Shown piece after piece: positions 27,166-36,441 of a DNA stretch of 64,000 nucleotides (its first letter is position 1; each line of letters starts with the position of its first letter). A model generated the notes under the pieces. That model ran no database searches. It had not been told where the DNA came from and saw only the letters and a list, made by a program, of their open reading frames with translations. This DNA comes from Sneathiella sp. P13V-1. GTDB lineage: Bacteria; Pseudomonadota; Alphaproteobacteria; Sneathiellales; Sneathiellaceae. The stretch is taken from NCBI RefSeq assembly GCF_015143595.1, contig NZ_WYEU01000002.1, positions 1,178,001 through 1,242,000 of the forward strand, written 5' to 3'. A program made the translations under genes and the position numbers.

Positions 27166-27812
27166 ACCACACTCAAACTCGTCCGCCAGAAAAACGGTTT
27201 GACCGTAAACTTGACCCATTCCTGACAACGACACGGCGAAAATACTTTGATCCAAAATGGAACCGAACTGTCGTCAGAGTACATCCGGGTGATCATTATA
27301 TCTGTAAAGGTGAAGATGAAATGATCGTCACGATACTTGGCTCATGCGTCTCTGCATGTATTCGGGATCCAAAGATTGGCGTTGGAGGGATGAACCATTT
27401 TATGCTGCCAGAAAGTGATACTGGTAATTGGGGGACAACAAGCGCCAACATGCGCTACGGCAACTATGCCATGGAAACCCTGATCAACGATATTTTGAAG
27501 GCAGGCGGACAGAGAGAGCGACTGGAAGTAAAACTTTTCGGCGGGGGAAATGTGACGCCCGGATCTGTCTTAGTTGGCGATAACAACGGCCGATTTGCGC
27601 TTAATTATCTGAAATATGAGGGCCTGACACCTCTTGCCTGTGACCTGGGTGGTCCGCATCCGCGGCGTATTCACTATGATCCAATCACAGGCAAAGTTGA
27701 TCGTCTTTTGCTACGCAGAAAAGATGATCTGAGTCTTCTGAAAGAAGAAAATGAATATCGCAGAAAGCTTCCGAAACAAGCCTCGGGTTCTGGCGAAATT
27801 GACCTTTTTTAA
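27162..27812 (+). CDS. cheD: Chemoreceptor glutamine deamidase CheD
   Basis: CheD deamidates receptor glutamines. The 216-residue protein has the catalytic Cys in TILGSCVSACIRDP and the His in GGMNHFMLPES, plus the KLFGGGNV segment typical of the family. The first 45 residues form a basic N-terminal extension that is longer than in Bacillus or Thermotoga CheD. The 3' end overlaps cheB by one base (TAATG). Confidence 0.94.
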   Translation: MNHTQTRPPEKRFDRKLDPFLTTTRRKYFDPKWNRTVVRVHPGDHYICKGEDEMIVTILGSCVSACIRDPKIGVGGMNHFMLPESDTGNWGTTSANMRYGNYAMETLINDILKAGGQRERLEVKLFGGGNVTPGSVLVGDNNGRFALNYLKYEGLTPLACDLGGPHPRRIHYDPITGKVDRLLLRRKDDLSLLKEENEYRRKLPKQASGSGEIDLF

Positions 27813-28888
27813 TGGGGAAACTGATGACTGGAAAAATTAAAGTCCTAATAGTTGACGATTCCGCGTTAATTCGCCAGATGCTGACTAAAATGCTGACATC
27901 TGATCCCTCGATCGACGTGGTGGGAACAGCCCCAGATCCACTTACCGCGCGTACAATGATCAAGCAGTTGAACCCCGATGTTCTGACATTGGATATCGAA
28001 ATGCCTCGTATGGATGGGCTAGAGTTCCTTGAGAAAATAATTGCGCTTCGGCCCATGCCTGTGGTCATGATCTCTTCCCTCACCCAAGAAGGTGCGGAAA
28101 TTGCCTTGAAAGCGCTCGAAATTGGTGCAGTGGACTACATTGGCAAACCAACAAGCGATTTGCAGGCAGGTCTCACAGAGAAAGCATCTGAGATCATCAG
28201 TAAAGTCAAAACGGCTTCACGAGCGAAGGTTCATGCCAAAAGACCAAGCTCACCAAAACCGATTGAAAGTAAGACTTTTCAGCATTTCACAACAACCGAA
28301 CAAATCGTTTGTATCGGCGCTTCTACCGGTGGCGTGGAAGCAATTCGCGAAGTTATTACTGCCCTACCCGCCAATTTCCCGGCTGTGATGATCACACAAC
28401 ATATGCCAGGCACTTTTACAACCTCATTTGCAAATCGCCTGGATGGGATGAGCAGAATCTCTGTGTGCGAAGCCAAACAGTCCCAAAGGGTATTGCCGGG
28501 TCATGTCTATATTGCCCCCGGAGAGCAACATCTTGAACTTGCTCGTTCTGGGGCAAACTACATCTGCAAATTGACAAATGATGCCCCTGTCAGCGGCCAT
28601 CGCCCTTCTGTTGATGTATTAATGACGTCTGCAGCAAAAGTAGCAGGAAGCAACGTCATCGGGGTGATCTTGACCGGCATGGGGCGTGATGGAGCCGAAG
28701 GAATGCTGCACCTAAGAAAAGCTGGCGCATTTACCATTGGGCAAGATGAAGCGAGTTCAGTCGTTTACGGTATGCCTAGAGTGGCCTTCGAAACAGGCGG
28801 AATTGAATTGCAAGTTCCCCTTTCTCAAGTTGCCAGCACTCTCATGAAACAACTCGAAAAACGAGACGTAAGGGCCATCAGAATATGA
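27812..28888 (+). CDS. cheB: Chemotaxis methylesterase CheB
   Basis: CheB is a receiver-regulated methylesterase/deamidase of receptors. The 358-residue protein has an N-terminal receiver (VDDSALIRQ, phospho-Asp in [12 protein letters not shown], Lys in YIGKPTSD) and a C-terminal methylesterase domain with the catalytic Ser in [10 protein letters not shown], the His in [10 protein letters not shown] and the Asp in [12 protein letters not shown]. An ATG at 27824 is an alternative start preceded by GGGGAAA. Its stop overlaps the next gene by 4 bases. Confidence 0.95.
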   Translation: MGKLMTGKIKVLIVDDSALIRQMLTKMLTSDPSIDVVGTAPDPLTARTMIKQLNPDVLTLDIEMPRMDGLEFLEKIIALRPMPVVMISSLTQEGAEIALKALEIGAVDYIGKPTSDLQAGLTEKASEIISKVKTASRAKVHAKRPSSPKPIESKTFQHFTTTEQIVCIGASTGGVEAIREVITALPANFPAVMITQHMPGTFTTSFANRLDGMSRISVCEAKQSQRVLPGHVYIAPGEQHLELARSGANYICKLTNDAPVSGHRPSVDVLMTSAAKVAGSNVIGVILTGMGRDGAEGMLHLRKAGAFTIGQDEASSVVYGMPRVAFETGGIELQVPLSQVASTLMKQLEKRDVRAIRI

Positions 28889-30156
28889 CGCTAATTGACG
28901 ATACACCGACAAATATTCCTTTGGATCCCGTTGAAGTCATCGAGGATACAGCGACAGCGCAGATATCTGAAATAGAGATCTCCGCTGAAGTGGAAGAGAA
29001 TTTTGAGCCGGAAGTTTTGGAGGAAATTCAACTCACTCCAGAAGAGTATGCAGATGCTAGTGAGCTTCTCGCTCGTTGGCTTAGCATGTCAGATACACAG
29101 AAAAAAGCCCTTCAGATTGTGGCAAGCGAAATGAATCTTGTGTCCGATTTGATGGAGACCAACATCACAGAAATCTCCACAAAATTCCAAGGCCTGGCAT
29201 CAAACACGCAAAAGCAAGGAGAATACTTAGCCGGATTGTTGGAATCAGCGCAAAATATTGAATATGAAGGCAAAAACTTTGATCTAACTGGCATTATTCA
29301 AACCGTGGATGATCACCTGACTTCAATGATTTCAAAAATTGTAGATACTTCCAAGCACGGTGTTCAGGTTGTTTATGCCTTGGACGACGTTACCGATGAT
29401 GTTCAAAAAGTGGAGAAACTTATCGGTGATATTGAAGGCATCAATAAACAAACCAGTCTGCTCGCTCTTAACGCACGTATTGAAGCAGCCCGAGCCGGAG
29501 AAGCCGGCAAGGGCTTTGCTGTCGTTGCCCATGAGGTTCAGGATCTTGCCAAGGCCGTCAATGCGCTGGCGGATACGATGAGAAGTGAAATCTCCAATGT
29601 GGCGGAAGGCGTTCGTGTCGGACATAAACAAATTCGTGAAGTCGCCAATATTGATCTTTCAGAAAACATCCTGGTAAAAGATACAATCCGAGATTTGATG
29701 GACTGTATTGTGAGGCAGAACTCACAGTTTACTGAAGCTCTACAAGCATCAGAGAATGTTTCCACAGACATTACAAAAGACATCTACGGTGTCATAACCA
29801 AGTTGCAGTTTCAGGACCGTGCCAAACAGCGCATTGAGAACCTCAACGGTACGCTTGCTGTTATGGAACAAAGCCTCAGCGCTTTCGAAGATCAAACGAA
29901 ACTTCAGTATGATGGTGATCTTATGGAAATCCCGTCACAGGAAGATTGGTTCAAATCCATTATTGAAGACCTTACGCTTGGTGAGATGCGGGATCGTTTT
30001 ATGAACGCTGTATTCGGTGAGCAGGAAGTTTCCTCGAAAAGCACTGATATTGCACCCACGACACGGACATCCAATGACACTGATAAAAATGACAATATTT
30101 TCTTCGACGAACTGTCTGAAGAATTTGATGACGATGACGACATCGAGTTGTTTTAG
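28885..30156 (+). CDS. Soluble MCP-like signalling protein with CheZ-like D-xxx-Q motif
   Basis: The 423-residue protein lacks transmembrane helices. It has an acidic N-terminus (1-60), a helical region and an MCP-like signalling hairpin (about 180-240) whose tip reads [18 protein letters not shown], followed by [13 protein letters not shown]. Further on, [14 protein letters not shown] places D311 and Q315 in the D-xxx-Q spacing used by the CheZ phosphatase (QDLTGQ). The C-terminus is very acidic and ends DDDDDIELF, reminiscent of the CheY-binding tail of CheZ. No other CheZ or CheX is seen in the operon, so I suggest, by inference, a receptor-like scaffold with a CheZ-type phosphatase helix. 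It overlaps cheB by four bases. It may instead be a plain cytosolic receptor. Confidence 0.75.
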   Translation: MTLIDDTPTNIPLDPVEVIEDTATAQISEIEISAEVEENFEPEVLEEIQLTPEEYADASELLARWLSMSDTQKKALQIVASEMNLVSDLMETNITEISTKFQGLASNTQKQGEYLAGLLESAQNIEYEGKNFDLTGIIQTVDDHLTSMISKIVDTSKHGVQVVYALDDVTDDVQKVEKLIGDIEGINKQTSLLALNARIEAARAGEAGKGFAVVAHEVQDLAKAVNALADTMRSEISNVAEGVRVGHKQIREVANIDLSENILVKDTIRDLMDCIVRQNSQFTEALQASENVSTDITKDIYGVITKLQFQDRAKQRIENLNGTLAVMEQSLSAFEDQTKLQYDGDLMEIPSQEDWFKSIIEDLTLGEMRDRFMNAVFGEQEVSSKSTDIAPTTRTSNDTDKNDNIFFDELSEEFDDDDDIELF

Positions 30157-30168
30157 GAGATTAAGTTA

Positions 30169-30474
30169 ATGAAAAGTACAACGAGCACAACCAATGGTGG
30201 ACTGACCATCGCTTTATCCGAGCGTCTCACTTTTGAAGATCACGACGCTTTTAGAGAAATCCTGAATAGCATAAAATCCACCGACCAAAACCAATGCGCA
30301 CTGGATCTATCTCAGCTTAAAGCCGTCGATTCAGCCGGTCTCGGGATGCTTATGATCGCTTTTGAAACAGCCGAGAAGAATAACATAAAGTTCGCTCTCG
30401 TTTCTCCAAATGGTCAAGTGAAGCGACTTCTGGAAATTTCTGAATTCGATAAAGTTATGACTATTAGAAACTGA
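30169..30474 (+). CDS. STAS-domain anti-sigma-factor antagonist
   Basis: The 101-residue protein is an anti-anti-sigma-type STAS domain with the conserved phosphorylatable Ser in AVDSAGLGMLMIAF and strands ALDLSQLK and KFALVSPNG. In partner switching, the unphosphorylated form binds an anti-sigma kinase, and a PP2C phosphatase restores it. The next two genes encode just such a phosphatase and an ATPase. It lies 12 bases after the MCP-like gene, so the partner-switch genes continue the chemosensory operon. Confidence 0.92.
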   Translation: MKSTTSTTNGGLTIALSERLTFEDHDAFREILNSIKSTDQNQCALDLSQLKAVDSAGLGMLMIAFETAEKNNIKFALVSPNGQVKRLLEISEFDKVMTIRN

Positions 30475-30491
30475 TTAGCCGCGACAGGATC

Positions 30492-31733
30492 ATGAAAGCA
30501 GTACAAGATATATCAGGCCAAATACAACGCCACGATCTGGTTAATCAAGACGTTGATTTGTCTAATGCCAAAATAATGGTGGTGGATGATTCCCCTCTTA
30601 TTCGGGAATTGATTGGCGCCTGTCTTATGACAGATAACTATAAAAACATCACCTTTGCGGAAGACGGTCGCAAAGCACTGGATGCCATTAATGAAGAGAA
30701 ACCAGATCTTATCATTCTGGATCTTGAAATGCCTGTTATGGATGGTTTTGAGCTCTGCAAAATCTTAAGGGAGCGACCAGATACTGCGGCCATCCCCATC
30801 CTGATTCAAAGTGGTCGAGATACCGCTGCAGATATTACCCGCGCCTTTGATTATGGCGCGAGTGATATGGTTGTTAAGCCAATTAAGAAGTTTGAAATTC
30901 TCGCAAGGACCAAAGTGCACCTGCAGAAAAATTTCCTGATGGGAAAACTTCTTTCCTATCATGATCGGGTGGCTCAGGAACTAGAGCAGGCAAAGCAGTT
31001 GCAATTGGATATCTGCCCTTCCTCAGAGGAATTAAGGGGTATTGAAAAGCAATTCGGTGTCAAAGTCGGCTGGCACTACGAGCCTTCCTCTGAGCTTGGT
31101 GGTGATATCGGAGGTATTTTCCCAATTAGTGACAGTAAAGTAGCTTTTTTCATGGCCGATTTTTCAGGTCATGGCGTAGCTGCTGCGCTCAATACGTTCC
31201 GGATGCAAACCTGGCTTTCAGGCGAAACTGAACTCTTCACAGAGCCAGATAAGCTACTGAATAAGCTAAATAATTTCTTACACAAGAACCTCCCTCGTGG
31301 CTCCTACGCCACTATGTTGTTCTGCTGCCTTGATCAAAACGATCAGTCAATCACATATGCCTCGGCCGGATGCCAACCCCCTCTCCTAATGGAAGCTGGT
31401 CCTGAGAAAACGTTTGAACTTTGCAATTCAAGAGGAATGCCCCTTGGGTTAAGGGAAAACTGGACCTATTCCAAAAGTAACATTCCTTTCGAACAGGGCG
31501 CAAAGTTTCTCGTGTACAGTGACGCGCTTGTGGAAGTGCATGTAAATGAAGATCAACAGCTTGGGGAAGAAGGGCTGCGTAAAGAAGCAACAGAGTTATG
31601 GAAAACCAACCCAACTCCAGCAAAAGGCCTAAATAAATTAGTTCAAAATTTTAAAGGACGCTTATCGGGGGAAGCACCGGATGACCTAACCATAATCTAT
31701 TTGGAAAACCTCCATGAATTCGCCAGCAATTGA
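30492..31733 (+). CDS. Receiver-PP2C phosphatase (RsbU/SpoIIE-type response regulator)
   Basis: The 413-residue protein has an N-terminal receiver domain (VVDDSPLIREL, phospho-acceptor D77 in IILDLEMPVMDG, Lys in VVKPIKKFE), a short coiled coil (AQELEQAKQLQLDI) and a C-terminal PP2C/SpoIIE phosphatase domain. The metal-binding residues are visible in SELGGDIGGIF, FMADFSGHGVAAAL and the closing GEAPDDLTIIYL. Phosphorylation of the receiver probably switches dephosphorylation of the STAS protein at 30169. Likely phosphodonors are the HPt of the hybrid kinase at 32636 or CheA. It overlaps the next gene by 20 bases. Confidence 0.93.
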   Translation: MKAVQDISGQIQRHDLVNQDVDLSNAKIMVVDDSPLIRELIGACLMTDNYKNITFAEDGRKALDAINEEKPDLIILDLEMPVMDGFELCKILRERPDTAAIPILIQSGRDTAADITRAFDYGASDMVVKPIKKFEILARTKVHLQKNFLMGKLLSYHDRVAQELEQAKQLQLDICPSSEELRGIEKQFGVKVGWHYEPSSELGGDIGGIFPISDSKVAFFMADFSGHGVAAALNTFRMQTWLSGETELFTEPDKLLNKLNNFLHKNLPRGSYATMLFCCLDQNDQSITYASAGCQPPLLMEAGPEKTFELCNSRGMPLGLRENWTYSKSNIPFEQGAKFLVYSDALVEVHVNEDQQLGEEGLRKEATELWKTNPTPAKGLNKLVQNFKGRLSGEAPDDLTIIYLENLHEFASN

Positions 31734-32622
31734 AATTAAAAATATCATATTGCTAAGTAACAGCAGCGATAGGATACAAAGCGTCATTGATATGGGGATG
31801 CCCGTATCGCCTTCCGTTATGCCATGGGAACGCGTAGATGGGGATTTTCCCTCCCCTGCTGAAAACCATAGTCTGGCTATCGTTGATTGCACGTCCATCC
31901 ACGCAGAAAGTGGCCAGGAACTATGTTCAAAAATTGAAGATCTGCAGAACAAGGTGACATCTGTTGTTCTGTTCCATAGTGCCGAAACAAGGAACCGATC
32001 AGATTTAAAAATTCTGGAGAGCCTGGAGCAAGATGCGAATGTCGTTTTTGATGTTGATGAGTTGGCGTGTCTGCTAACGACATTTGACTTGAAAGGGTTC
32101 GGCACTTGGTCCCATTTCCCTTACGTGGAAGAACAGGCACTTTCTGAAAAAACATGCGTCAATTTCATGTTTAAATCACTGGAAGAGGCGCAGGCGCTAT
32201 GCCAGTTAATATCGAGCCAGTGTCCAGAACCTCAACTCACATCAATTGGCCTGCTCGAGCTAATGATCAATGCCGTTGAACATGGCAACCTTGAAATATC
32301 ATATGAAGAGAAAAGTGCCCTTCTTAAAGAAGGAAACTGGCAAAAAGAAGTTCAACGCAGATTGAAAATGCCTCAATACCAGGATCGCATAGCCCTTCTT
32401 AGCTTCGTTAGAAAACCTCACAGAATAGAAATTACGATCACAGATGAGGGTAGCGGCTTTAACTCTGCAAAATATTTAAATCCGGAACAAAATACAGGAT
32501 CCAAAACCGGCGGTGATCAATATCACGGGCGAGGCATCGCAGTGGCAAGTCAGTTGGACTTTGAAAAAATTGAGTATTTTGGCGTTGGCAACAAAGTGAA
32601 AGTCAGCATTCTAACAAGTTGA
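31714..32622 (+). CDS. RsbW-like ATPase/kinase with receiver-like N-terminal domain
   Basis: The 302-residue protein has a C-terminal GHKL ATPase domain of the RsbW/HATPase_c_2 type: N-box LLELMINAVEHGNLE, G1 ITDEGSGFN and a G2-like YHGRGIAVA. Its first 125 residues show alternating strands and helices (IKNIILLSNS, SLAIVDCTSI, VTSVVLFHS, NVVFDVDELA) that resemble a receiver fold; this is inference from pattern only. It probably phosphorylates one of the STAS proteins and is opposed by the PP2C at 30492. The ultimate target (a sigma factor or a different protein) is not encoded nearby. The insertion between N-box and G1 (LKEGNWQKEVQRRLKM) is longer than in RsbW. Confidence 0.85.
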   Translation: MNSPAIEIKNIILLSNSSDRIQSVIDMGMPVSPSVMPWERVDGDFPSPAENHSLAIVDCTSIHAESGQELCSKIEDLQNKVTSVVLFHSAETRNRSDLKILESLEQDANVVFDVDELACLLTTFDLKGFGTWSHFPYVEEQALSEKTCVNFMFKSLEEAQALCQLISSQCPEPQLTSIGLLELMINAVEHGNLEISYEEKSALLKEGNWQKEVQRRLKMPQYQDRIALLSFVRKPHRIEITITDEGSGFNSAKYLNPEQNTGSKTGGDQYHGRGIAVASQLDFEKIEYFGVGNKVKVSILTS

Positions 32623-32635
32623 AATTTATAAAGAA

Positions 32636-35600
32636 ATGCCAGAAATTAAAGAGCAGTACAACAAATTCTCGTCCTTGCTGGAATGGCCCGGCAAGATACT
32701 GGTGTTACTGCCTTATGGGCTCACCTTAACTATTTTGGCAGCTCTGTATCTCTCTTCTGAAACCTCGTCCCAAGACAAAGCTGCTTTTGATAATAGCTTA
32801 TACCTTTCTGCGGCGATCTTTATTTGCACAACTGTTTTTTGCGGCTCTCTTGTTGGATTAAACCGCTACTCAAAATACAGCATCTTCTATACGGTCGGAT
32901 TGTTTTTGACAGGCATAGTGATATTGCAACTGCAATACTTGCTGTTTGCCTACAGTTTTACACAAAATGGCATCACAATCGAAAAAGCCGGGTTACAGTT
33001 ATTTGTGACGCCTCTTTATCTATCATCTTCCGTTATTACCGCAGTTTTTCTGGAAAACCATTTCGGAAAACACAAAAGTCAGGATTTTTGCAAAGCAGCG
33101 CAAATCGCTTTTGGCATTTCAATTTGCTTCTTCGTTTTCCTTCAACATTATATATCGCGGGTCAACATACCGGAAACACTTATTGCAATTGGCTTTACCC
33201 TTGCTCTTACGTCCATTCTTGTCTCTTTTGCAGCTTACCTGATCCTTACCCATTTCAAAGATTTTTCCACTCGGGAAATTAGATACTGGTCGGGTTACGC
33301 CCTTTTCAGCGGTCTTGTATTGTTGGCAACACCTACATTCTTAACAAGTAATCTCACTTTTTTTTCAGCTGTAGAAATTGAGTTCGTGCGATTGACCTCC
33401 TTCACTGTTCTTATGGGCAGTATGTCGCTTCACGCTACACGTGTTATTGCAAGAGACAGCCGCCAAAAGAATTATCTTCAGAATTACAATAAGGCCTGTG
33501 ATATTACATATTTAGGGTCAATGCAGATATATGAGGCCACATCTTTTAAAATGGCTGCAACCCAATGCCTGGAACTCATAGCAGAGAAAGAGATGCAAAA
33601 TCTCGCTCATCTCATATTATTAGATGATGAGGATATTTCGCATTATTGGTATTCAAAAGAAGAAACCAGTTTCCATACATTAAAACTGATATCCCAGCAG
33701 CATGGGATTAGTTTCGGTGAAGGTTTTCTGGGGAAAATTTTGGCTAACAAAAGCTATTCAAGTGTTAGAAATCTGGAAAATGTAAAATCAAGAGAGTTCA
33801 ATCGAAGAAGCATAGCGCTCACAGAAGGCTTAGTTAGCGTTTTTGCTTTTCCTGTTGTTTCCGATAACGAAGTTGTCGCAATTCTAGAGTTTTTCTCTAA
33901 CCGACCCTGTAAAATCGAAGAACAGTCAAAATCCTCCATTCATCTTTTATGCAGGCAATTGGCTCGCGTACACAAAAGAAATCGACTGGACATGGCTCTC
34001 GACTATCAACGCGAATTATATCAAGAGCTTTCCGGCTTGTTTCCAAATCCTTTCGCAATATTTGATGTCGAAAAGAAGCTGGTTTTCCACAATCAGTCAT
34101 TTTCCTCTGCCATGGAGCGACTTGGCGTAAAGAGCACAGAAAATCTGGAGTTATCAGAACTTCTTACGCATATTTCCTATAAAGCCATTTGTTATGAAGA
34201 TCAGATTTCCGCTCCGCACTGGGTTGATGACTTGATCGCTTTTTTTATCGCCCCGATTGGCATAAAGAAAATTAAACTGATAAACGGCGATAGAATGGAG
34301 TTGACGTGTAGTCGACTAAGAGATGGAAGCTATGTGAGCCTCTGGCGTGATGTGTCGGAAACACACCAACAAAAACAAGAGCTTGCAAATTTGGAAGACA
34401 TTCTAAGTTCATCTTTGCAGCTATCCTCCGAAGCCATATTGGTTTTCGACGACAATATGACACTCAGCCATTACAACACTCGCGCAGTGAATTTACTAGG
34501 ATTAGAAGATGAAGCCTTATCTCTCGGACTGACATTTTCAGAATTTCTCAAATCGTTTCAGAACAAGCCGTTACGCTCCCCTGAGTTTGTGCATAAACTC
34601 TCGGACATGCATCTCGCCCTACAGAAGAATCCCAACAGTACTTTCTCGGCAAAAATCGAATACGGCGGACAGGCTTTTGACTTGATTGCAGAGAATGTCG
34701 GCGTGAAAGGTTTTATTATTCATCTGCACCAGATCAACCAGTCCCTTCTTTCGAATACTGAGACCAGCCTGATCTTTAACCAAGAAACCGCTGCGAAAGA
34801 TCGAACAAAGCAACCAAGTTCGAATTTCTTAACTGTCGTTAGCCATGAGCTAATAACCCCCCTCACAGGCATCTATGCCGCAAATGATTTATTAAAGACA
34901 ACGGAATTGTCCGAAGAACAGGCAAAACACTTAAAGATTATAAAAAAGGCAAGTGATGAGCTCTCCAAATTGATGGGTGATCTGCAGGATCTGGCGCGCA
35001 TAGAAAGCTCCAATATTGGTCTTCAGGTCGAGACAGTTAAGTTGAAAGATATTCTTGATAAGATAGAACAGAAATGGGCTTTCGCAGCTCACTCCAAAGG
35101 GTTGGATTTCGCATTCAACCTTCACAAGGATGTTCCTGAAACCCTAAGTTTCGATGCACGACGTTTTGCGCAGATTGTGAACACCCTTCTCGACAATGCT
35201 GTAAAATACACAAATGTAGGCAGTATCAGCGTCCACATTCAAAATAAAACTGATCAGAACGGACAAAAACTTTACCTCGAAATAACAGATACCGGTTCAG
35301 GAATTACCGAGGATAAACAAAAAGATCTGTTTACTAAATTTGGTGATCTAAGTTCATTTGAGGATGCTTCAACCGGGTTGGAAGGGTTGGAGTTGAACCT
35401 TTGCTACAATCTTGTTGAGCTGATGGGAGGTACCATTGGTGTCAACTCTCATCCCGGCAAAGGCTCTACTTTCTGGTTCGATGTGAAATACCAACTCCCC
35501 GATCCAGACCAGCCCTTAGCGGAAAAAGAGACAGCTACCTCCATCGACGACATTTGGGAAGAAAATGCCCCTCACCTTTCAATTCTTGTTGCAGAAGATC

Positions 35601-36370
35601 ATCCTGTAAATCAACTTGTTATCACCGAACTCTTACAAAAATGGGGGCACAAAGTCGATCTGGTTGATAACGGAGAACTTGCTGTTGCCGCTGTCGCCAC
35701 ATGTAAATATGACTTGGTTATTATGGATATTCAAATGCCTGAGATGGACGGCATCGCAGCAACTCGGGAAATCAGGAAATTCCCAGGCCGGATAAACGAA
35801 ATCCCCATTATTGCCCTCACCGCGAATATCGAGGTTGGAGAAAGACGCAGATGTCTGGATGCAGGCATGAACGATTACCTCACGAAACCCATAAAAAAGT
35901 GGGAGCTTAAAGATACTCTGCTGACATATTCCAACCTGAAAAAACGCGGGGAAGATATTTGGAAACTGAAATTGGCGCTTAAAGGCAATCAGACATCATC
36001 TGACGGTGAAGAGGGCGCCCTTACTATTGATGACAGTATATACAGGGATTTCATCAACACATTTGGACATGATGTTGTTAAGTCTCTGATGGACAAAATG
36101 CTGGAACAATATGAAATTAATCATGCAAATATCCTCAATTTTGTAGCCGACGCAGATTGGCAGGGCGTTGGACGGGAAGCCCATATGATCAAAAGCAGTT
36201 TTGGTCAGTTTGGTTTGATGAAAGCGGCCGCCTTCGCCACACAAATTGACGTGGACACAAAAGCTGGAGAAAAACAAAAAGTGTTGGAGAATGCACTTCC
36301 ATTGCTGGAATTATGTGATGAAGCCATCCTTATCCTGAAAGAAAGAATGTCAGAATACACTATTGAATGA
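32636..36370 (+). CDS. Eight-helix membrane hybrid histidine kinase (GAF/PAS-HisKA-HATPase-REC-HPt)
   Basis: The 1244-residue protein starts with about eight transmembrane helices (residues 18-268), then a GAF-like region (about 290-450), two PAS-like regions (about 460-580 and 590-700), and HisKA with H737 in VVSHELITPLTG. The HATPase domain has N-box NTLLDNAVKYT and G1 ITDTGSGI; its G2 loop reads STGLEGLELNL instead of the usual GTGLGLAI. A receiver (EDHPVNQLV, phospho-Asp in IMDIQMPEMDG) and a C-terminal HPt domain (H1183 in EAHMIKSSFG) follow. The HPt makes it a natural phosphodonor for the REC-PP2C protein two genes upstream. It is the last gene of the signalling block, 13 bases after the ATPase gene. 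The membrane module resembles MASE-type sensors of unknown ligand. Confidence 0.9.
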   Translation: MPEIKEQYNKFSSLLEWPGKILVLLPYGLTLTILAALYLSSETSSQDKAAFDNSLYLSAAIFICTTVFCGSLVGLNRYSKYSIFYTVGLFLTGIVILQLQYLLFAYSFTQNGITIEKAGLQLFVTPLYLSSSVITAVFLENHFGKHKSQDFCKAAQIAFGISICFFVFLQHYISRVNIPETLIAIGFTLALTSILVSFAAYLILTHFKDFSTREIRYWSGYALFSGLVLLATPTFLTSNLTFFSAVEIEFVRLTSFTVLMGSMSLHATRVIARDSRQKNYLQNYNKACDITYLGSMQIYEATSFKMAATQCLELIAEKEMQNLAHLILLDDEDISHYWYSKEETSFHTLKLISQQHGISFGEGFLGKILANKSYSSVRNLENVKSREFNRRSIALTEGLVSVFAFPVVSDNEVVAILEFFSNRPCKIEEQSKSSIHLLCRQLARVHKRNRLDMALDYQRELYQELSGLFPNPFAIFDVEKKLVFHNQSFSSAMERLGVKSTENLELSELLTHISYKAICYEDQISAPHWVDDLIAFFIAPIGIKKIKLINGDRMELTCSRLRDGSYVSLWRDVSETHQQKQELANLEDILSSSLQLSSEAILVFDDNMTLSHYNTRAVNLLGLEDEALSLGLTFSEFLKSFQNKPLRSPEFVHKLSDMHLALQKNPNSTFSAKIEYGGQAFDLIAENVGVKGFIIHLHQINQSLLSNTETSLIFNQETAAKDRTKQPSSNFLTVVSHELITPLTGIYAANDLLKTTELSEEQAKHLKIIKKASDELSKLMGDLQDLARIESSNIGLQVETVKLKDILDKIEQKWAFAAHSKGLDFAFNLHKDVPETLSFDARRFAQIVNTLLDNAVKYTNVGSISVHIQNKTDQNGQKLYLEITDTGSGITEDKQKDLFTKFGDLSSFEDASTGLEGLELNLCYNLVELMGGTIGVNSHPGKGSTFWFDVKYQLPDPDQPLAEKETATSIDDIWEENAPHLSILVAEDHPVNQLVITELLQKWGHKVDLVDNGELAVAAVATCKYDLVIMDIQMPEMDGIAATREIRKFPGRINEIPIIALTANIEVGERRRCLDAGMNDYLTKPIKKWELKDTLLTYSNLKKRGEDIWKLKLALKGNQTSSDGEEGALTIDDSIYRDFINTFGHDVVKSLMDKMLEQYEINHANILNFVADADWQGVGREAHMIKSSFGQFGLMKAAAFATQIDVDTKAGEKQKVLENALPLLELCDEAILILKERMSEYTIE

Positions 36371-36441
36371 CACCCTTTCCTTCCGCCACCGTTCAGGGTA
36401 CTAATAACTGACTACAACACTATAAAAAAAGGGACATTATC

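Noticed and set aside
32824-33282. 152-codon open frame in another phase within the hybrid kinase gene
   Set aside because: It overlaps the membrane domain of the kinase, and its composition reflects the T-rich transmembrane coding region read out of frame.
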